DNA from: Acidimicrobiia bacterium
Lineage (GTDB): Bacteria > Actinomycetota > Acidimicrobiia > IMCC26256 > PALSA-610
Assembly (NCBI GenBank): GCA_036271555.1
Contig: DATBAK010000093.1
Span: 1-64,000 of the forward strand
Direction: 5' to 3'
Length of the DNA stretch: 64,000 nucleotides
The number at the start of each line of letters is the position of its first letter. Position 1 is the first letter of the stretch. A program made the translations under genes and the position numbers. A model generated the notes under the pieces. It saw only the letters and a program-made list of their open reading frames with translations. It had not been told where the DNA came from and searched no databases. Shown here piece by piece: positions 50,450-59,080 of the stretch.

Positions 50450-51421
50450 TCACGCGCTTGTGACGAGCGTGGCGTTCCGCGCCAGGACCGCTTCGGCCTC
50501 GGCCACGATGCGGTGCACGATGTCGGCCGCGGGCTCGAGCGAGTGGATCGCCCCGACGCCCTGGCCCGACGGGTAGCACTCGCGGTCGGGGTCGACGGGC
50601 GTGTCCTCGTCGCCGCCGAGGTGCAGCGCGTTGTTCTCGAAGGCGACGCCCATCTGTTCGGGGAACTTCTTGAGCACCTCCGGGTGCTCCTCGACGTACT
50701 GCGTCCAATCGTTGCGCACCGCCCGCAGCGTCTTGCCCGTGAACCCGCGGCTGATGACCGTGCCGTCTTCCTCGGTGCGGAGGAGCGCGTCCTTGTAGCC
50801 CGTCACCGCGCGCGCCTCGGGCGTCGCGATGAAACGAGTACCGAGCCACACGCCGTCGGCGCCGAGCGCAAGCGCGGCTGCGAGCCCGCGCCCGTCGAAG
50901 ATGCCGCCGGCCGCGACGACCGGCACGCGCGCGCCGACCGCGTCGACGATCTGCGGGACGAGCGGCATCGTCGCGACCGTGCCGGTGTGGCCGCCCGCCT
51001 CGGTCCCCTGCGCGATGACGAGGTCGCAACCCGCTTCCACCGCGGCCGTCGCGTGGCGCACCTTGCCGCACATGCTCGCGACGATCACTCCGCCGTCGTG
51101 ACAGCGTGCGACGACATCGCGCGGTACGCCGAGCCCGGCGACGAACAACGACGCGCCGCCCGCGACGATGGCCACGACGTCGGCGATCATCCGCTCCGGC
51201 ATCGCCGCGAGCAGGTCGACACCGAACGGTTTGTCGGTGAGCTCGCGCGTCTGCGCGATCTCGCGCACCATCTGCGGTGACTCCATCGCGGCCGCGCCGA
51301 GCGTGCCGATGCCGCCCGCGTTGCTCACCGCGGCGACGAGCCGGTGGTACGACACACCGCCCATGCCCGCGAGCATCACCGGATGCTCGATCTGGAGCAG
51401 ATCCGTCAACCTCGTCCGCAT
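50450..51421 (-). CDS. Nitronate monooxygenase-like flavin oxidoreductase
   Basis: A 323-residue FMN-dependent TIM-barrel enzyme of the nitronate monooxygenase / enoyl reductase II-like group. Visible are [31 protein letters not shown], the catalytic His in [19 protein letters not shown], the phosphate grip [18 protein letters not shown] and [17 protein letters not shown]. It oxidises nitronates or reduces flavin substrates with NAD(P)H. The C-terminal [15 protein letters not shown] and [15 protein letters not shown] are common in actinobacterial members. The ATG is at 51421. It is divergent from purE. Confidence 0.92.
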   Translation of the reverse strand: MRTRLTDLLQIEHPVMLAGMGGVSYHRLVAAVSNAGGIGTLGAAAMESPQMVREIAQTRELTDKPFGVDLLAAMPERMIADVVAIVAGGASLFVAGLGVPRDVVARCHDGGVIVASMCGKVRHATAAVEAGCDLVIAQGTEAGGHTGTVATMPLVPQIVDAVGARVPVVAAGGIFDGRGLAAALALGADGVWLGTRFIATPEARAVTGYKDALLRTEEDGTVISRGFTGKTLRAVRNDWTQYVEEHPEVLKKFPEQMGVAFENNALHLGGDEDTPVDPDRECYPSGQGVGAIHSLEPAADIVHRIVAEAEAVLARNATLVTSA

Positions 51422-51467
51422 CAGTGCACGCTCCTCGGTCGCCGGCGGGCAGGGTAGCGTCGGCTCC

Positions 51468-51959
51468 GTGGACGGGCCGCTCGTGGGCGTGATCATGGGG
51501 AGCGACTCCGACCTGCCGGTGATGCAGGGCGCGCTCGACGCGCTCACGGAGTTCGGTGTGCGCTACGAGGTGCACGTGGTCTCCGCGCACCGCACGCCGC
51601 AGGAGATGATCGACTACGGGCGCGACGCCGCGGGTCACGGGCTGCGCGTGATCATCGCCGGCGCGGGCGGCGCGGCCGCGCTGCCGGGCATGACCGCGTC
51701 GGTCACGTCGCTGCCCGTCATCGGTGTGCCGGTGCCACTGAAGCACCTCGACGGCATGGACTCGTTGCTGTCGATCGTGCAGATGCCGGCGGGGATTCCC
51801 GTCGCGACCGTCGGCGTCGGCAACGCGCGGAACGCGGGGCTGCTCGCGCTGCGCATCCTCGCGACGAGCGACACCGAGTTGCGCGCGCGGCTCGACTCCT
51901 ACCGCGCCGAGCTCGTGCAAATCGTGCGCGAGAAGGACGCGGGCATCCAACCCGGCTGA
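51468..51959 (+). CDS. purE: N5-carboxyaminoimidazole ribonucleotide mutase
   Basis: A 163-residue PurE that moves the carboxyl group of N5-CAIR to C4 of the imidazole in purine synthesis. The active-site segments are [31 protein letters not shown], and [20 protein letters not shown] then [20 protein letters not shown]. Length and motifs are standard. The GTG start at 51468 is preceded by a weak ribosome site. No purK is seen within the window. Confidence 0.96.
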   Translation: MDGPLVGVIMGSDSDLPVMQGALDALTEFGVRYEVHVVSAHRTPQEMIDYGRDAAGHGLRVIIAGAGGAAALPGMTASVTSLPVIGVPVPLKHLDGMDSLLSIVQMPAGIPVATVGVGNARNAGLLALRILATSDTELRARLDSYRAELVQIVREKDAGIQPG

Positions 51960-51975
51960 CGCTCGACGCGCGCCG

Positions 51976-54525
51976 TTACTCGGTGACGATCGCCTGGAGG
52001 ATGTCGAGCTTCGCGGCCCGCCGCGCCGGCGACCACGCCGCGAGCGATCCGACGAGCGCGCCGAGGACGAGCAGGATGATCAGCTGACCCGGCGGGAGCG
52101 CGAGCCGGTTGAGGCCTTGATCCGCGAGCGCGTGCACGAGTGCCCATCCGAAGAACACACCGATGATGAGGCCGAGCACCGTGCCGAACAACGCGATGAT
52201 CACCGACTCCCACCGCACGGTCGACCGCACCTGGGCACGGCTCATGCCAACCGCGCGGAGCAGCCCGATCTCACGCGTGCGCTCGTAGATCGAGAGCGCG
52301 AGGGTCACGCCGATACCGAACAGGGCGATGATGATCGCCATCAGGAGCAGCGCGTAGATCAGCGTCAGCAGCTGCGTGATCTGCTTCTTCTGATCGTTCT
52401 TGAACTCCTGGCGGTTCTCGAGCTTGCCCTGCGGAAACTTGTCCATCACCTTCTCGAGCGCGGGGCGCACGCTCGCCGCCGAAACCCCCGGCTTCGCCTT
52501 CACGAAGACGGACACGTCGGACTGGTCGGCGAAGTTCTGCTGGTACGCGGGGAGCGAGATCACGTAGCTCCCGAACGCGGGCTGGCTGTAGATCGCCTGG
52601 ATCGTGAAGGTCGTGTGGCCCGTGAGCGTGAACTGCACCGGAACCTTCGACCCGAGCTTCCAGCCCTTGTCCTTCGCGACCTTCTTGTCGACCGCGAGAC
52701 CGTGGTCGCCCATCGACGCGAGGCTGCCGTCCTTCACCTGGAGGTCGAACAACGAGTTCACGATCTTCAGGTCGGTCGCCTGGAGCTGCTGCACCGAACC
52801 GTCGACCTTCGCGGGTCCGATCTTCAGACCGGTCGCGCGCTCGATGCCGGGCACCGCGCCGAGCTGCGTCTCGATCGACGGCGGCAGCGTGGTACCGAAG
52901 CCGCCGACGTTGACGATGTAGTCGGCCTTCATCGACTGGTCGATCGCGTGGTTGACGGACGCGGTCGCCGATGCCGCGAACACGGTGACGAAACCGACGA
53001 GACCGACGCCGATCATCAGCGCGGCCGCGGTCGCCGACGTTCGCTTCGGGTTGCGCATCGCGTTCTCGCGCGCGAGCCGCCCGGTGATGCCGCGCAGCTT
53101 CGGCAACGGCGCGCCGATGATGCGCGCCGCGGGCCGCGCGAAGACCGGGCCGAGGATCGTGACGCCGATGAACACGAGCAGCGCGCCGCCACCGACCTTC
53201 GGCAACGCGTTCGAGCCGCCGCCGAAGAGCCCCTGCAGCAGGCTCACCACACCCAACAGCGTGACGATGAGGCCGATCACGAGCCGGCGCTTGCTGAGCT
53301 TGGTGGACTCGACCGCGACGTCGCGGAGCGCGGCGATCGGCGGGACGCGCGAGGCGCGCACCGCCGGCCACATCGCCGCGAGCAGCGTGACGATCACGCC
53401 GGTGAGTCCCGCGGTGAGGATCGTGCCGACCGTGACGACCGGGCTCGTGGCCGGAATGTCGAACCCGATGCCCGATAGCAAGGCCTTGAGCCCGACCGCC
53501 AACCCGATTCCCCCGACGACGCCGACGATCGACGCGACGAGACCGGTCGCGAGCGCTTCGAGGAACACGCTGCCGAGGATCTGTCCGCGACCCGCGCCGA
53601 TCGATCGGAGCAGCGCCATCTCGCGCGTGCGTTGCGCGATCGTGATCGAGAACGTGTTGTAGATCACGAACGAACCGACGAGCAGGGCGATGATCGCGAA
53701 GACGAGCAGGAACGTCTTGATGAACTTGATGAAGGTCTGGAAGTTGTCCTGCTGCTCCTTCACCGCGGCCTGGCCGGTGATGACCTCGATCCCCTTCTGA
53801 CCGGTCAGTGCCTGCCGCAGTCGCTGCGCGAGCACCGTCTGGCTCGTGCCCGACGACGCCGCGACGTCGATCGACGTGACCTTGCCCGGCGCGGTGAGCA
53901 GCCGCTCCGCGGTCGGCTGGGTGAAGAACGTGAGCGTCGCGCCGAGCGGGCTGTCGACGGACCCGAACTTCACGATGCCGGTGAGGCGATAGAGGTTCGA
54001 TCCACCGTTCGCCGAGCTGACGACGATGCGGACCTGGTCGCCGATCTTGAAGTGGCCCTGGTCGGCGGAATGCTTGTCGATGACGATGTCGTTCGGTTGC
54101 TCGGGCGGCTTGCCCGAGATGAGGTGCACCGCGCGCAACGTGGAGTTCGGATCCCACGCGAAGCCGAGACCGGGCGCGCCGCTCGTCTTCGTGATCGCCT
54201 TGCCGTCGCGCCCGACGACGAACGCGAGGCCCTGCACGTCGAGGCTCGCGGCCTGCACTCCGGGCACGTTCTTGACCGTGTCGAGCAGGCTCGCGTCGAT
54301 CCAGTTGCGTTGCTGCTGACCCTCGGACTTGAACGCGGCCTTCGCACGCACCGTCGCCGACAAGCCCGTGTTGACCTGCACCGCGAGCGTGTCGAAGGTG
54401 TGCGTGATCGTGTCGGAGAGCACGAGCGTCCCCGCCATGAACGCGACGCCGAGCACGATCGCGATCGACGTCAGGACGACGCGCAGCTTCTTCGCAAGGA
54501 TTCCGCGGATCGCGACCTTCAGCAT
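51976..54525 (-). CDS. ABC exporter permease, FtsX/MacB type
   Basis: An 849-residue permease with a double FtsX layout. The first half starts LAKKLRVVLTSIAIVLGVAF and has an extracytoplasmic MacB-type region (about 40-260), then FLLVFAIIALLVGSFVIYNT and further spans. The second half repeats the unit from AMRNPKRTSATAAALMIGVG to the C-terminus, ending with ARRAAKLDILQAIVTE. Such proteins with a LolD-like ATPase export or extract lipids, lipoproteins or peptides. The ATG is 3 bp after the ATPase stop, so they form one transporter. It is the largest protein of the window. Confidence 0.93.
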   Translation of the reverse strand: MLKVAIRGILAKKLRVVLTSIAIVLGVAFMAGTLVLSDTITHTFDTLAVQVNTGLSATVRAKAAFKSEGQQQRNWIDASLLDTVKNVPGVQAASLDVQGLAFVVGRDGKAITKTSGAPGLGFAWDPNSTLRAVHLISGKPPEQPNDIVIDKHSADQGHFKIGDQVRIVVSSANGGSNLYRLTGIVKFGSVDSPLGATLTFFTQPTAERLLTAPGKVTSIDVAASSGTSQTVLAQRLRQALTGQKGIEVITGQAAVKEQQDNFQTFIKFIKTFLLVFAIIALLVGSFVIYNTFSITIAQRTREMALLRSIGAGRGQILGSVFLEALATGLVASIVGVVGGIGLAVGLKALLSGIGFDIPATSPVVTVGTILTAGLTGVIVTLLAAMWPAVRASRVPPIAALRDVAVESTKLSKRRLVIGLIVTLLGVVSLLQGLFGGGSNALPKVGGGALLVFIGVTILGPVFARPAARIIGAPLPKLRGITGRLARENAMRNPKRTSATAAALMIGVGLVGFVTVFAASATASVNHAIDQSMKADYIVNVGGFGTTLPPSIETQLGAVPGIERATGLKIGPAKVDGSVQQLQATDLKIVNSLFDLQVKDGSLASMGDHGLAVDKKVAKDKGWKLGSKVPVQFTLTGHTTFTIQAIYSQPAFGSYVISLPAYQQNFADQSDVSVFVKAKPGVSAASVRPALEKVMDKFPQGKLENRQEFKNDQKKQITQLLTLIYALLLMAIIIALFGIGVTLALSIYERTREIGLLRAVGMSRAQVRSTVRWESVIIALFGTVLGLIIGVFFGWALVHALADQGLNRLALPPGQLIILLVLGALVGSLAAWSPARRAAKLDILQAIVTE

Positions 54526-54528
54526 CGA

Positions 54529-55305
54529 TCAGCCGCCGAGCTTGCGCATCATGTCGATCACGCCGTCGGATGTCGGCGCGCTCAGCTCGTCGACGATTTT
54601 GCCGTCGGCGAGGAACACGACGCGTCCCGCGTAGCCCGCGGCGACGGGATCGTGCGTCACCATCACGATCGTCTGACCGTGATCGCGTACGACATCGCGC
54701 ATGAAGCCGAGGATCTCCGCTCCCGCGCGCGAGTCGACGTTGCCGGTCGGCTCGTCGGCGAACACGATCTGCGGACGGCTCGCAAGCGCGCGTGCGACGG
54801 CGACGCGCTGCTGCTGACCACCCGACAGCTCCGACGGCCGGTGCGAGAGCCGCGAGCGCAAGCCGACGATGTCGATGACGTGATCGACCCACGCTTCGTC
54901 GGGATCGGTTCCCGCGAGCGACATCGGCAGGACGATGTTCTCGATCGCGGTGAGCGTCGGGATGAGGTTGAACGTCTGGAAGACGAAGCCCAACCGATCG
55001 CGACGAACGCGCGTCAGGTCCTTCTCACCGAGATGCGTGATGTCGAGCTCACCGAGATAGACCTGACCGGTCGTCAATCGATCGAGACCCGCGAGGCAGT
55101 GCAGCAACGTGCTCTTGCCCGAACCCGACGGACCCATGATCGCGGTGAATTGGTGGCTCGCGAAGTCGACGGTGATGTGGTCGAGCGCGCGCACCTCGGC
55201 CTCGCCTTCGCCATACACCTTCGACGCGTCCGCCGCGCGCGCGGCAAGCGCGGCAGCGGAAGCGGGCGGGGGCGGAGCAGGAACCGGTTGAGTCGTCGCA
55301 GACAT
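54529..55305 (-). CDS. ABC exporter ATP-binding protein, MacB/LolD type
   Basis: A 258-residue ATPase: Walker A IMGPSGSGKSTLLHCLAGLD, Q-loop LGFVFQTFNLIPTLTAIENI, signature ELSGGQQQRVAVARALASRP, Walker B IVFADEPTGNVDS and H-loop VMVTHDPVAAGYA. It belongs to the MacB/LolD group that drives FtsX-type permeases through mechanotransmission. A Pro/Ala-rich N-terminal tail of about 25 residues precedes the domain. The permease follows 3 bp downstream; lgt lies upstream on the same strand. Confidence 0.95.
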   Translation of the reverse strand: MSATTQPVPAPPPPASAAALAARAADASKVYGEGEAEVRALDHITVDFASHQFTAIMGPSGSGKSTLLHCLAGLDRLTTGQVYLGELDITHLGEKDLTRVRRDRLGFVFQTFNLIPTLTAIENIVLPMSLAGTDPDEAWVDHVIDIVGLRSRLSHRPSELSGGQQQRVAVARALASRPQIVFADEPTGNVDSRAGAEILGFMRDVVRDHGQTIVMVTHDPVAAGYAGRVVFLADGKIVDELSAPTSDGVIDMMRKLGG

Positions 55306-55378
55306 GAATCAACTCTCGTGCGGTGGGGGAAGTAGTGGAAACGAGTCTCGTGCGCCCGGGGAAGCGCGCGCAACGAGG

Positions 55379-56242
55379 TTACGACGCCGGTGCACCGAGA
55401 TCGGGCTCGTCGACGGTGTGATCTTCGTCACTCATCGCAATCGACGGTTCCACGGATGTCGCACGGCGCGCGAGCGCCACGAACCACACCGTTGCGATCA
55501 CGCAGAGCGCGGCGCTCAGCAGCGCGTTGAACCGAACACCGAGAACGCGCGTTGCCGGATCACTGCGCATCAACTCGAAGAAGAATCGCCCGAACGTGTA
55601 CAGGGCGACATACAACGCAAACGTCTGACCGGGTCGCGTCCGGAAACGGTGTTCGAGCCACATGAGCACGCCGAACACCGCGAGACACCAGAGCGACTCG
55701 TACAAGAACGTCGGCTGAAATGTCTTGTACGCGAGGTATTGCGCGGGACGATGCGCGACGTCGATCTCGAGTCCCCACGGGAGCTTCGTGGGGCGGCCGA
55801 ACAGCTCCTGATTGAAATAGTTGCCCCAACGTCCGATCGCCTGCGCGAGCACGACGCCGGGCGCAACCGCGTCGAGCAGCATGCCCTTCGCCAGATGCTT
55901 GCGGTGCGCCTCGACGAGCAGCGCGATCACACCGCCGCCGACCGCGCCCCAGATCGACAGCCCGCCCTGCCAGATCTTCAACGTGCCCGCGATGCCGCCC
56001 TGGTCCCAGTTGTAGCCCGTGAACAGGTGATAGACGCGCGCTCCGATCACGCCCGAGATCACGACCGCGACGCCGATCTCGCCGATGACGCCGGGGCGCC
56101 CGCCCTTTGCCTCCCAACGGCGTTCCGCGACCGACGCCGCGACGAGCACACCGATCGCGAGGCAGAGCCCGTACGCGTGCAGCGGGATCGGGCCGAGGTG
56201 CAGGATGCCCTTCGCAGGGCTGGGGATGTACGCGGTCATCAT
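55379..56242 (-). CDS. lgt: Prolipoprotein diacylglyceryl transferase
   Basis: A 287-residue seven-span membrane enzyme that attaches diacylglycerol to the lipobox Cys of prolipoproteins. The Lgt signature is AIGRWGNYFNQELFGRPTKL (with the conserved Arg and Asn), preceded by HAYGLCLAIGVLVAASVAER and followed by FLYESLWCLAVFGVLMWL. The Arg in YTFGRFFFELMRSD is also present. The start is one of two adjacent ATGs (56242 or 56239). Repeat copy 4 abuts it. The upstream neighbour is an Fpg-type glycosylase. Confidence 0.95.
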   Translation of the reverse strand: MMTAYIPSPAKGILHLGPIPLHAYGLCLAIGVLVAASVAERRWEAKGGRPGVIGEIGVAVVISGVIGARVYHLFTGYNWDQGGIAGTLKIWQGGLSIWGAVGGGVIALLVEAHRKHLAKGMLLDAVAPGVVLAQAIGRWGNYFNQELFGRPTKLPWGLEIDVAHRPAQYLAYKTFQPTFLYESLWCLAVFGVLMWLEHRFRTRPGQTFALYVALYTFGRFFFELMRSDPATRVLGVRFNALLSAALCVIATVWFVALARRATSVEPSIAMSDEDHTVDEPDLGAPAS

Positions 56243-56312
56243 GGTCGCACTCGCTGCAGGCCGGGATACCCGGCCCGGGGGCGCTCGCCGCTCCGCACGC
56301 GGGTTGGGATCG
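56239..56312. repeat. Dispersed intergenic repeat, copy 4
   Basis: It abuts and overlaps the lgt start codons. Plus strand: ATCATGGTCGCACTCGCTGC, GGCCGGGATACCCGGCC (hairpin), GGGGGCGCTCGCCGCTCCG, CACGCGGGTTGGGATCG. The order and hairpin match copy 2 (45279-45377, opposite strand). Confidence 0.8.
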
Positions 56313-56471
56313 TCATTGATCTCTTGCCCTCATCATTCCAGGATCGCGCGGCCCGAGCCGATACCCGCGTCGGGGAACCGACATCGGGGGGAGTCACGTG
56401 TACGCACGATCAGCTCAAGACCGTGCCCGGCTCCGCGTTCGAAGTCGTCGACACCGGCCCCATCCGTCACT

Positions 56472-56517
56472 AGTGGTACTGCGTTATTCGGCGATACGCC
56501 GATAACGCAGTACCACT
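56472..56517. terminator. Twin hairpin, copy 2
   Basis: AGTGGTACTGCGTTA at 56472-56486 pairs with TAACGCAGTACCACT at 56503-56517, exactly the stem of 48992-49037. The apical stem is TCGGCG-ATA-CGCCGA, with a one-base bulge (T56487) on the opposite side from copy 1. The last two bases lie in the TAG stop (56516-56518) of the minus-strand Fpg gene. Here the neighbouring genes are co-directional, so it separates the Fpg gene from lgt. Confidence 0.8.
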
Positions 56518-57367
56518 ATTTGATGAGGCGCGAGAGTCTGCGGTCGGCAAGGACCTTGCCGCCGGTCTGGCAGCGCGGGCAGTAGACGACCTCGTGCGAC
56601 TCGTACGAGACGCGCTTGAGGTCGTCGCCGCACACGGGACACGGCACGCCCGCCTTGCCGTGCACGACGAAGTGCCCACCGAGCTTGTTCTCCGACAACC
56701 CGCCCGTGCGCGTGCGCTCGCGCTCGAGCCCGTCGGCGAGGACCGCGCGCACGGAGTCGAGCAGTCGCTCGCGCTCGTCGGCATCGAGCGTCTTCAACGA
56801 CGCGTACGGCGAGAGTCGCGCGCGGTGCAGCGCGTCGTCGGCATAGCCGCGGCCGACACCCGACACGGTGCGCTGGTCGCGCAGCAGCGTGTGGATGCGC
56901 CGACCGTCGGTGCCTTCGCGCACGAGCCGCGCGAACTCCTCGTTGTCGGGCTCGGGACCGAGCTTCTCGAGCGGCCCGTCGTCGCCCTCGCCGACGATCC
57001 ACCATCCGGCCTTGCGCTCGGTGCCGTGCTCGCGCACGAGCAACGCGAGGACGCGGTCGTCGTCGGGCACGGTGAACCGCAGGCGGACGACCGAGCCCTT
57101 CGGCCGGGTCTTCTTGGGCGGGTCCTCGATGTCGAGCCGGCCCGCCTGCGAGAGGTGCACGAGGATCCGGGGACCACCGAGCTCGAACACGAGGTACTTA
57201 CCCCGCCGGCCCACGCGCTCGAGCGGGTTGCCGACGAGCGCCTCCGGCGCCGGGCTCACCGTCTTGAGGCCGGTGAAGCCGAGCGGCTCGTAACCCTCGA
57301 ACACGGTACCGGTGAGCCGGTCGGTGAGGCGCTCGGCGAGGGCCTGCATCTGGGGCATCTCGGGCAC
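56516..57367 (-). CDS. Fpg/Nei-family DNA glycosylase/AP lyase
   Basis: A 283-residue base-excision enzyme that removes oxidised bases. The mature N-terminus after Met removal is Pro-Glu (MPEMPQMQALAERL), the catalytic pair of the family. Also visible are LVHLSQAGRLDIED, the helix-two-turn-helix region RTVSGVGRGYADDALHRARL and the C-terminal zinc finger CPVCGDDLKRVSYESHEVVY with CPRCQTGG (C-x2-C twice). The wording is closer to the actinobacterial Fpg/Nei branch than to classical MutM. The GTG start at 57367 is fixed by the PE motif. The TAG stop begins the hairpin at 56472-56517. Confidence 0.93.
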   Translation of the reverse strand: MPEMPQMQALAERLTDRLTGTVFEGYEPLGFTGLKTVSPAPEALVGNPLERVGRRGKYLVFELGGPRILVHLSQAGRLDIEDPPKKTRPKGSVVRLRFTVPDDDRVLALLVREHGTERKAGWWIVGEGDDGPLEKLGPEPDNEEFARLVREGTDGRRIHTLLRDQRTVSGVGRGYADDALHRARLSPYASLKTLDADERERLLDSVRAVLADGLERERTRTGGLSENKLGGHFVVHGKAGVPCPVCGDDLKRVSYESHEVVYCPRCQTGGKVLADRRLSRLIK

Positions 57368-57587
57368 GTCGAAACGCTATCGGAGCCGGCGAACGGGCTC
57401 GGGCGGCCGCGCGCCGGAACCCGGGCCGGGCCGATCGGGCATGCGACCGGGAGAACCGGCAAGCACGGCCCCGTCTCGGCGCCGCGACGGCCCGATTGGT
57501 GCAGAACCTGTGTAACAAACCGGCTCAGGTTTTGCGGCCGTGGTGCCGATCATGTGCAGGAACACAGGTTCGGGCGAAAGGGCGGAG

Positions 57588-57776
57588 ATGAGCTTCAGGA
57601 CGAAGAAGTCGGGCGAGGGCAAGGACGACGCGAAGAGCTTCGAGCACGCGTCGGGTTACACCGATCTCGAGAGCGTCCTCGGCGACCACACGCTGAACGC
57701 CGATCGCGAAGCCGTCACGGTCGCGCCGAAGGGCTACCGCGCGCGCAGCATCGCCAAGTCGACGCCGCGCCGCTAA
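57588..57776 (+). CDS. Small basic protein, unknown
   Basis: A 62-residue protein, MSFRTKKSGEGKDDAKSFEH, with an acidic centre (YTDLESVLGDHTLNADREAV) and a basic C-terminus (PKGYRARSIAKSTPRR). Not recognised. Codon use agrees with the region, and GGGCGGAG precedes the ATG at 57588 directly. It stands alone between divergent genes, with an AACCTGTGT/ACACAGGTT inverted repeat (57505-57513, 57562-57570) upstream. A real short gene is likely but not proven. Confidence 0.55.
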   Translation: MSFRTKKSGEGKDDAKSFEHASGYTDLESVLGDHTLNADREAVTVAPKGYRARSIAKSTPRR

Positions 57777-57796
57777 CCCGCCGCAACCCGTCGCGG

Positions 57797-57918
57797 GCAG
57801 CGGCGAGCGAAGCGAGCGAGCGCCGTCGTCCACTCCCATCCCGCGTCTCGGATCGGCGCCGCGCGAGCGCGCGATCAGTCGGAGGAGTCCGCGCACAGCG
57901 GAGCACGTGCGACCATCA
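57797..57918. repeat. Dispersed intergenic repeat, copy 5
   Basis: Plus strand: GGCGAGCGAAGCGAGCGAGC, CACTCCCATCCCGCG, a diverged middle, then GAGCACGTGCGACCATCAGG. Its right end overlaps the TGA stop (57916-57918) of the SnoaL-like gene, just as copy 2 overlaps the SCO1664 stop. The central GGCCGG hairpin is not preserved. Confidence 0.68.
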
Positions 57919-58440
57919 GGATCGCGCGCCGAGGCTCCCGGCGAACGTGGGCGCGCCGATCGTCCACGCGGGACCGGAGCCCCAGTCGCGGCGCGTGCGC
58001 TGCGCAAGGAATTCGCCGTGGTCGCGCGTCGCCGCGATCCACTGCTTCATCGTCGCGACGCCTTCGGCGATCGACCAGAAGTCCTCCTCCGAGGAGAACT
58101 TCCCGTCGCCCGCGTACTCGAGGATCGTGATGCCGCGGAAGTCGATCGGCGGCTGCGCGGCATCGGGATGGTCGCGCCGGTTCTGCATCGAGACGACGAG
58201 CCGGTCACCCTCGATGATGTGCCACTCGTACACCGTGTAGATCGAGCCGTACTCCTCCATCGTCGGCTTGATCCACGCGCGCACCTCCTCGCGACCGTTG
58301 CGGTTCCCGAGCTGGTGCTCGATGTACGTGACATCGGCGGTGAAGCATTCGTCGCACCACGCGTCCCAGTCCTCGCCCACCGCGCCGAGCTCCCAGTACG
58401 TGCGGAACGCGGCCTCGACTTCGTCACGATCGAACGTCAT
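57916..58440 (-). CDS. SnoaL-like / nuclear transport factor 2-like protein
   Basis: A 174-residue protein of the cone-shaped SnoaL/NTF2 alpha+beta fold: EVEAAFRTYWELGAVGEDWD, AWCDECFTADVTYIEHQLGN, GREEVRAWIKPTMEEYGSI, IIEGDRLVVSMQNRR and FRGITILEYAGDGKFSSEED. Such proteins are polyketide cyclases, limonene-epoxide-hydrolase-like enzymes or ring-hydroxylating dioxygenase small subunits. No partner enzyme is adjacent. The ATG is at 58440; the stop lies in repeat copy 5. Confidence 0.85.
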   Translation of the reverse strand: MTFDRDEVEAAFRTYWELGAVGEDWDAWCDECFTADVTYIEHQLGNRNGREEVRAWIKPTMEEYGSIYTVYEWHIIEGDRLVVSMQNRRDHPDAAQPPIDFRGITILEYAGDGKFSSEEDFWSIAEGVATMKQWIAATRDHGEFLAQRTRRDWGSGPAWTIGAPTFAGSLGARS

Positions 58441-58506
58441 GGGGGCGCAGCCTAGAAGTCGTGCGCCGCGGGCTCCACGAGCGTGAGCCGGATACCGTCC
58501 CCGCGC

Positions 58507-59070
58507 ATGAACGAGGAGCATCTCGCGGTCTGCGCGAGCGACGAGTGGCGCGATGCGTTGAAGCAATGGATCATGCCGTGGGCGCTGACGGGCGTGGAGC
58601 TCGGCGCCGACGTGATCGAGATCGGCCCGGGCCCCGGTCTCACGACCGACGAGCTCCGGCAGCAGGTCGCGCGGCTCACGGCCGTCGAGCTCGACCCGTC
58701 GCTCGCCGGCGCGCTCGCGGAACGACTCGCGGGAACGAACGTCGAGGTGGTGAACGCGGATGCGACCGCGATCCCACTCGACGACGACCGCTTCACGGGC
58801 GCGGTCTCCTTCACGATGCTGCACCACGTGCCGACGCTCGAGCTCCAGGACCGCATCTTCGGCGAGCTCGCACGCGTCCTCGCGCCGGACGGCGCGCTCG
58901 TGCTCTCCGACAGCGTGGCCAGCGACGACCTGCGTGCGTTCCACGACGGCGACACGTACAACCCGGTCGACCCGACGACGGTCGACGCGCGGCTGGCGCG
59001 TGCCGGCTTCGACGCGATCGACGTGCGGGTCAACGAATACGGCTGGGCCGCACACGCGCGCAAGCGGTGA
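58507..59070 (+). CDS. SAM-dependent methyltransferase
   Basis: A 187-residue class I methyltransferase: MNEEHLAVCASDEWRDALKQ is the conserved start of an actinobacterial group; motif I is DVIEIGPGPGLTTDELRQQV, the second strand AVELDPSLAGALAERL, then VVNADATAIPLDDDRFTGAV and FTMLHHVPTLELQDRIFGEL. The C-terminal FDAIDVRVNEYGWAAHARKR ends it. Acceptor unknown. The chosen ATG (58507) beats an in-frame start 24 bp upstream because MNEEH is conserved in relatives I know of. Divergent from the SnoaL gene. Confidence 0.9.
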   Translation: MNEEHLAVCASDEWRDALKQWIMPWALTGVELGADVIEIGPGPGLTTDELRQQVARLTAVELDPSLAGALAERLAGTNVEVVNADATAIPLDDDRFTGAVSFTMLHHVPTLELQDRIFGELARVLAPDGALVLSDSVASDDLRAFHDGDTYNPVDPTTVDARLARAGFDAIDVRVNEYGWAAHARKR

Positions 59071-59080
59071 CGCCCGACGC

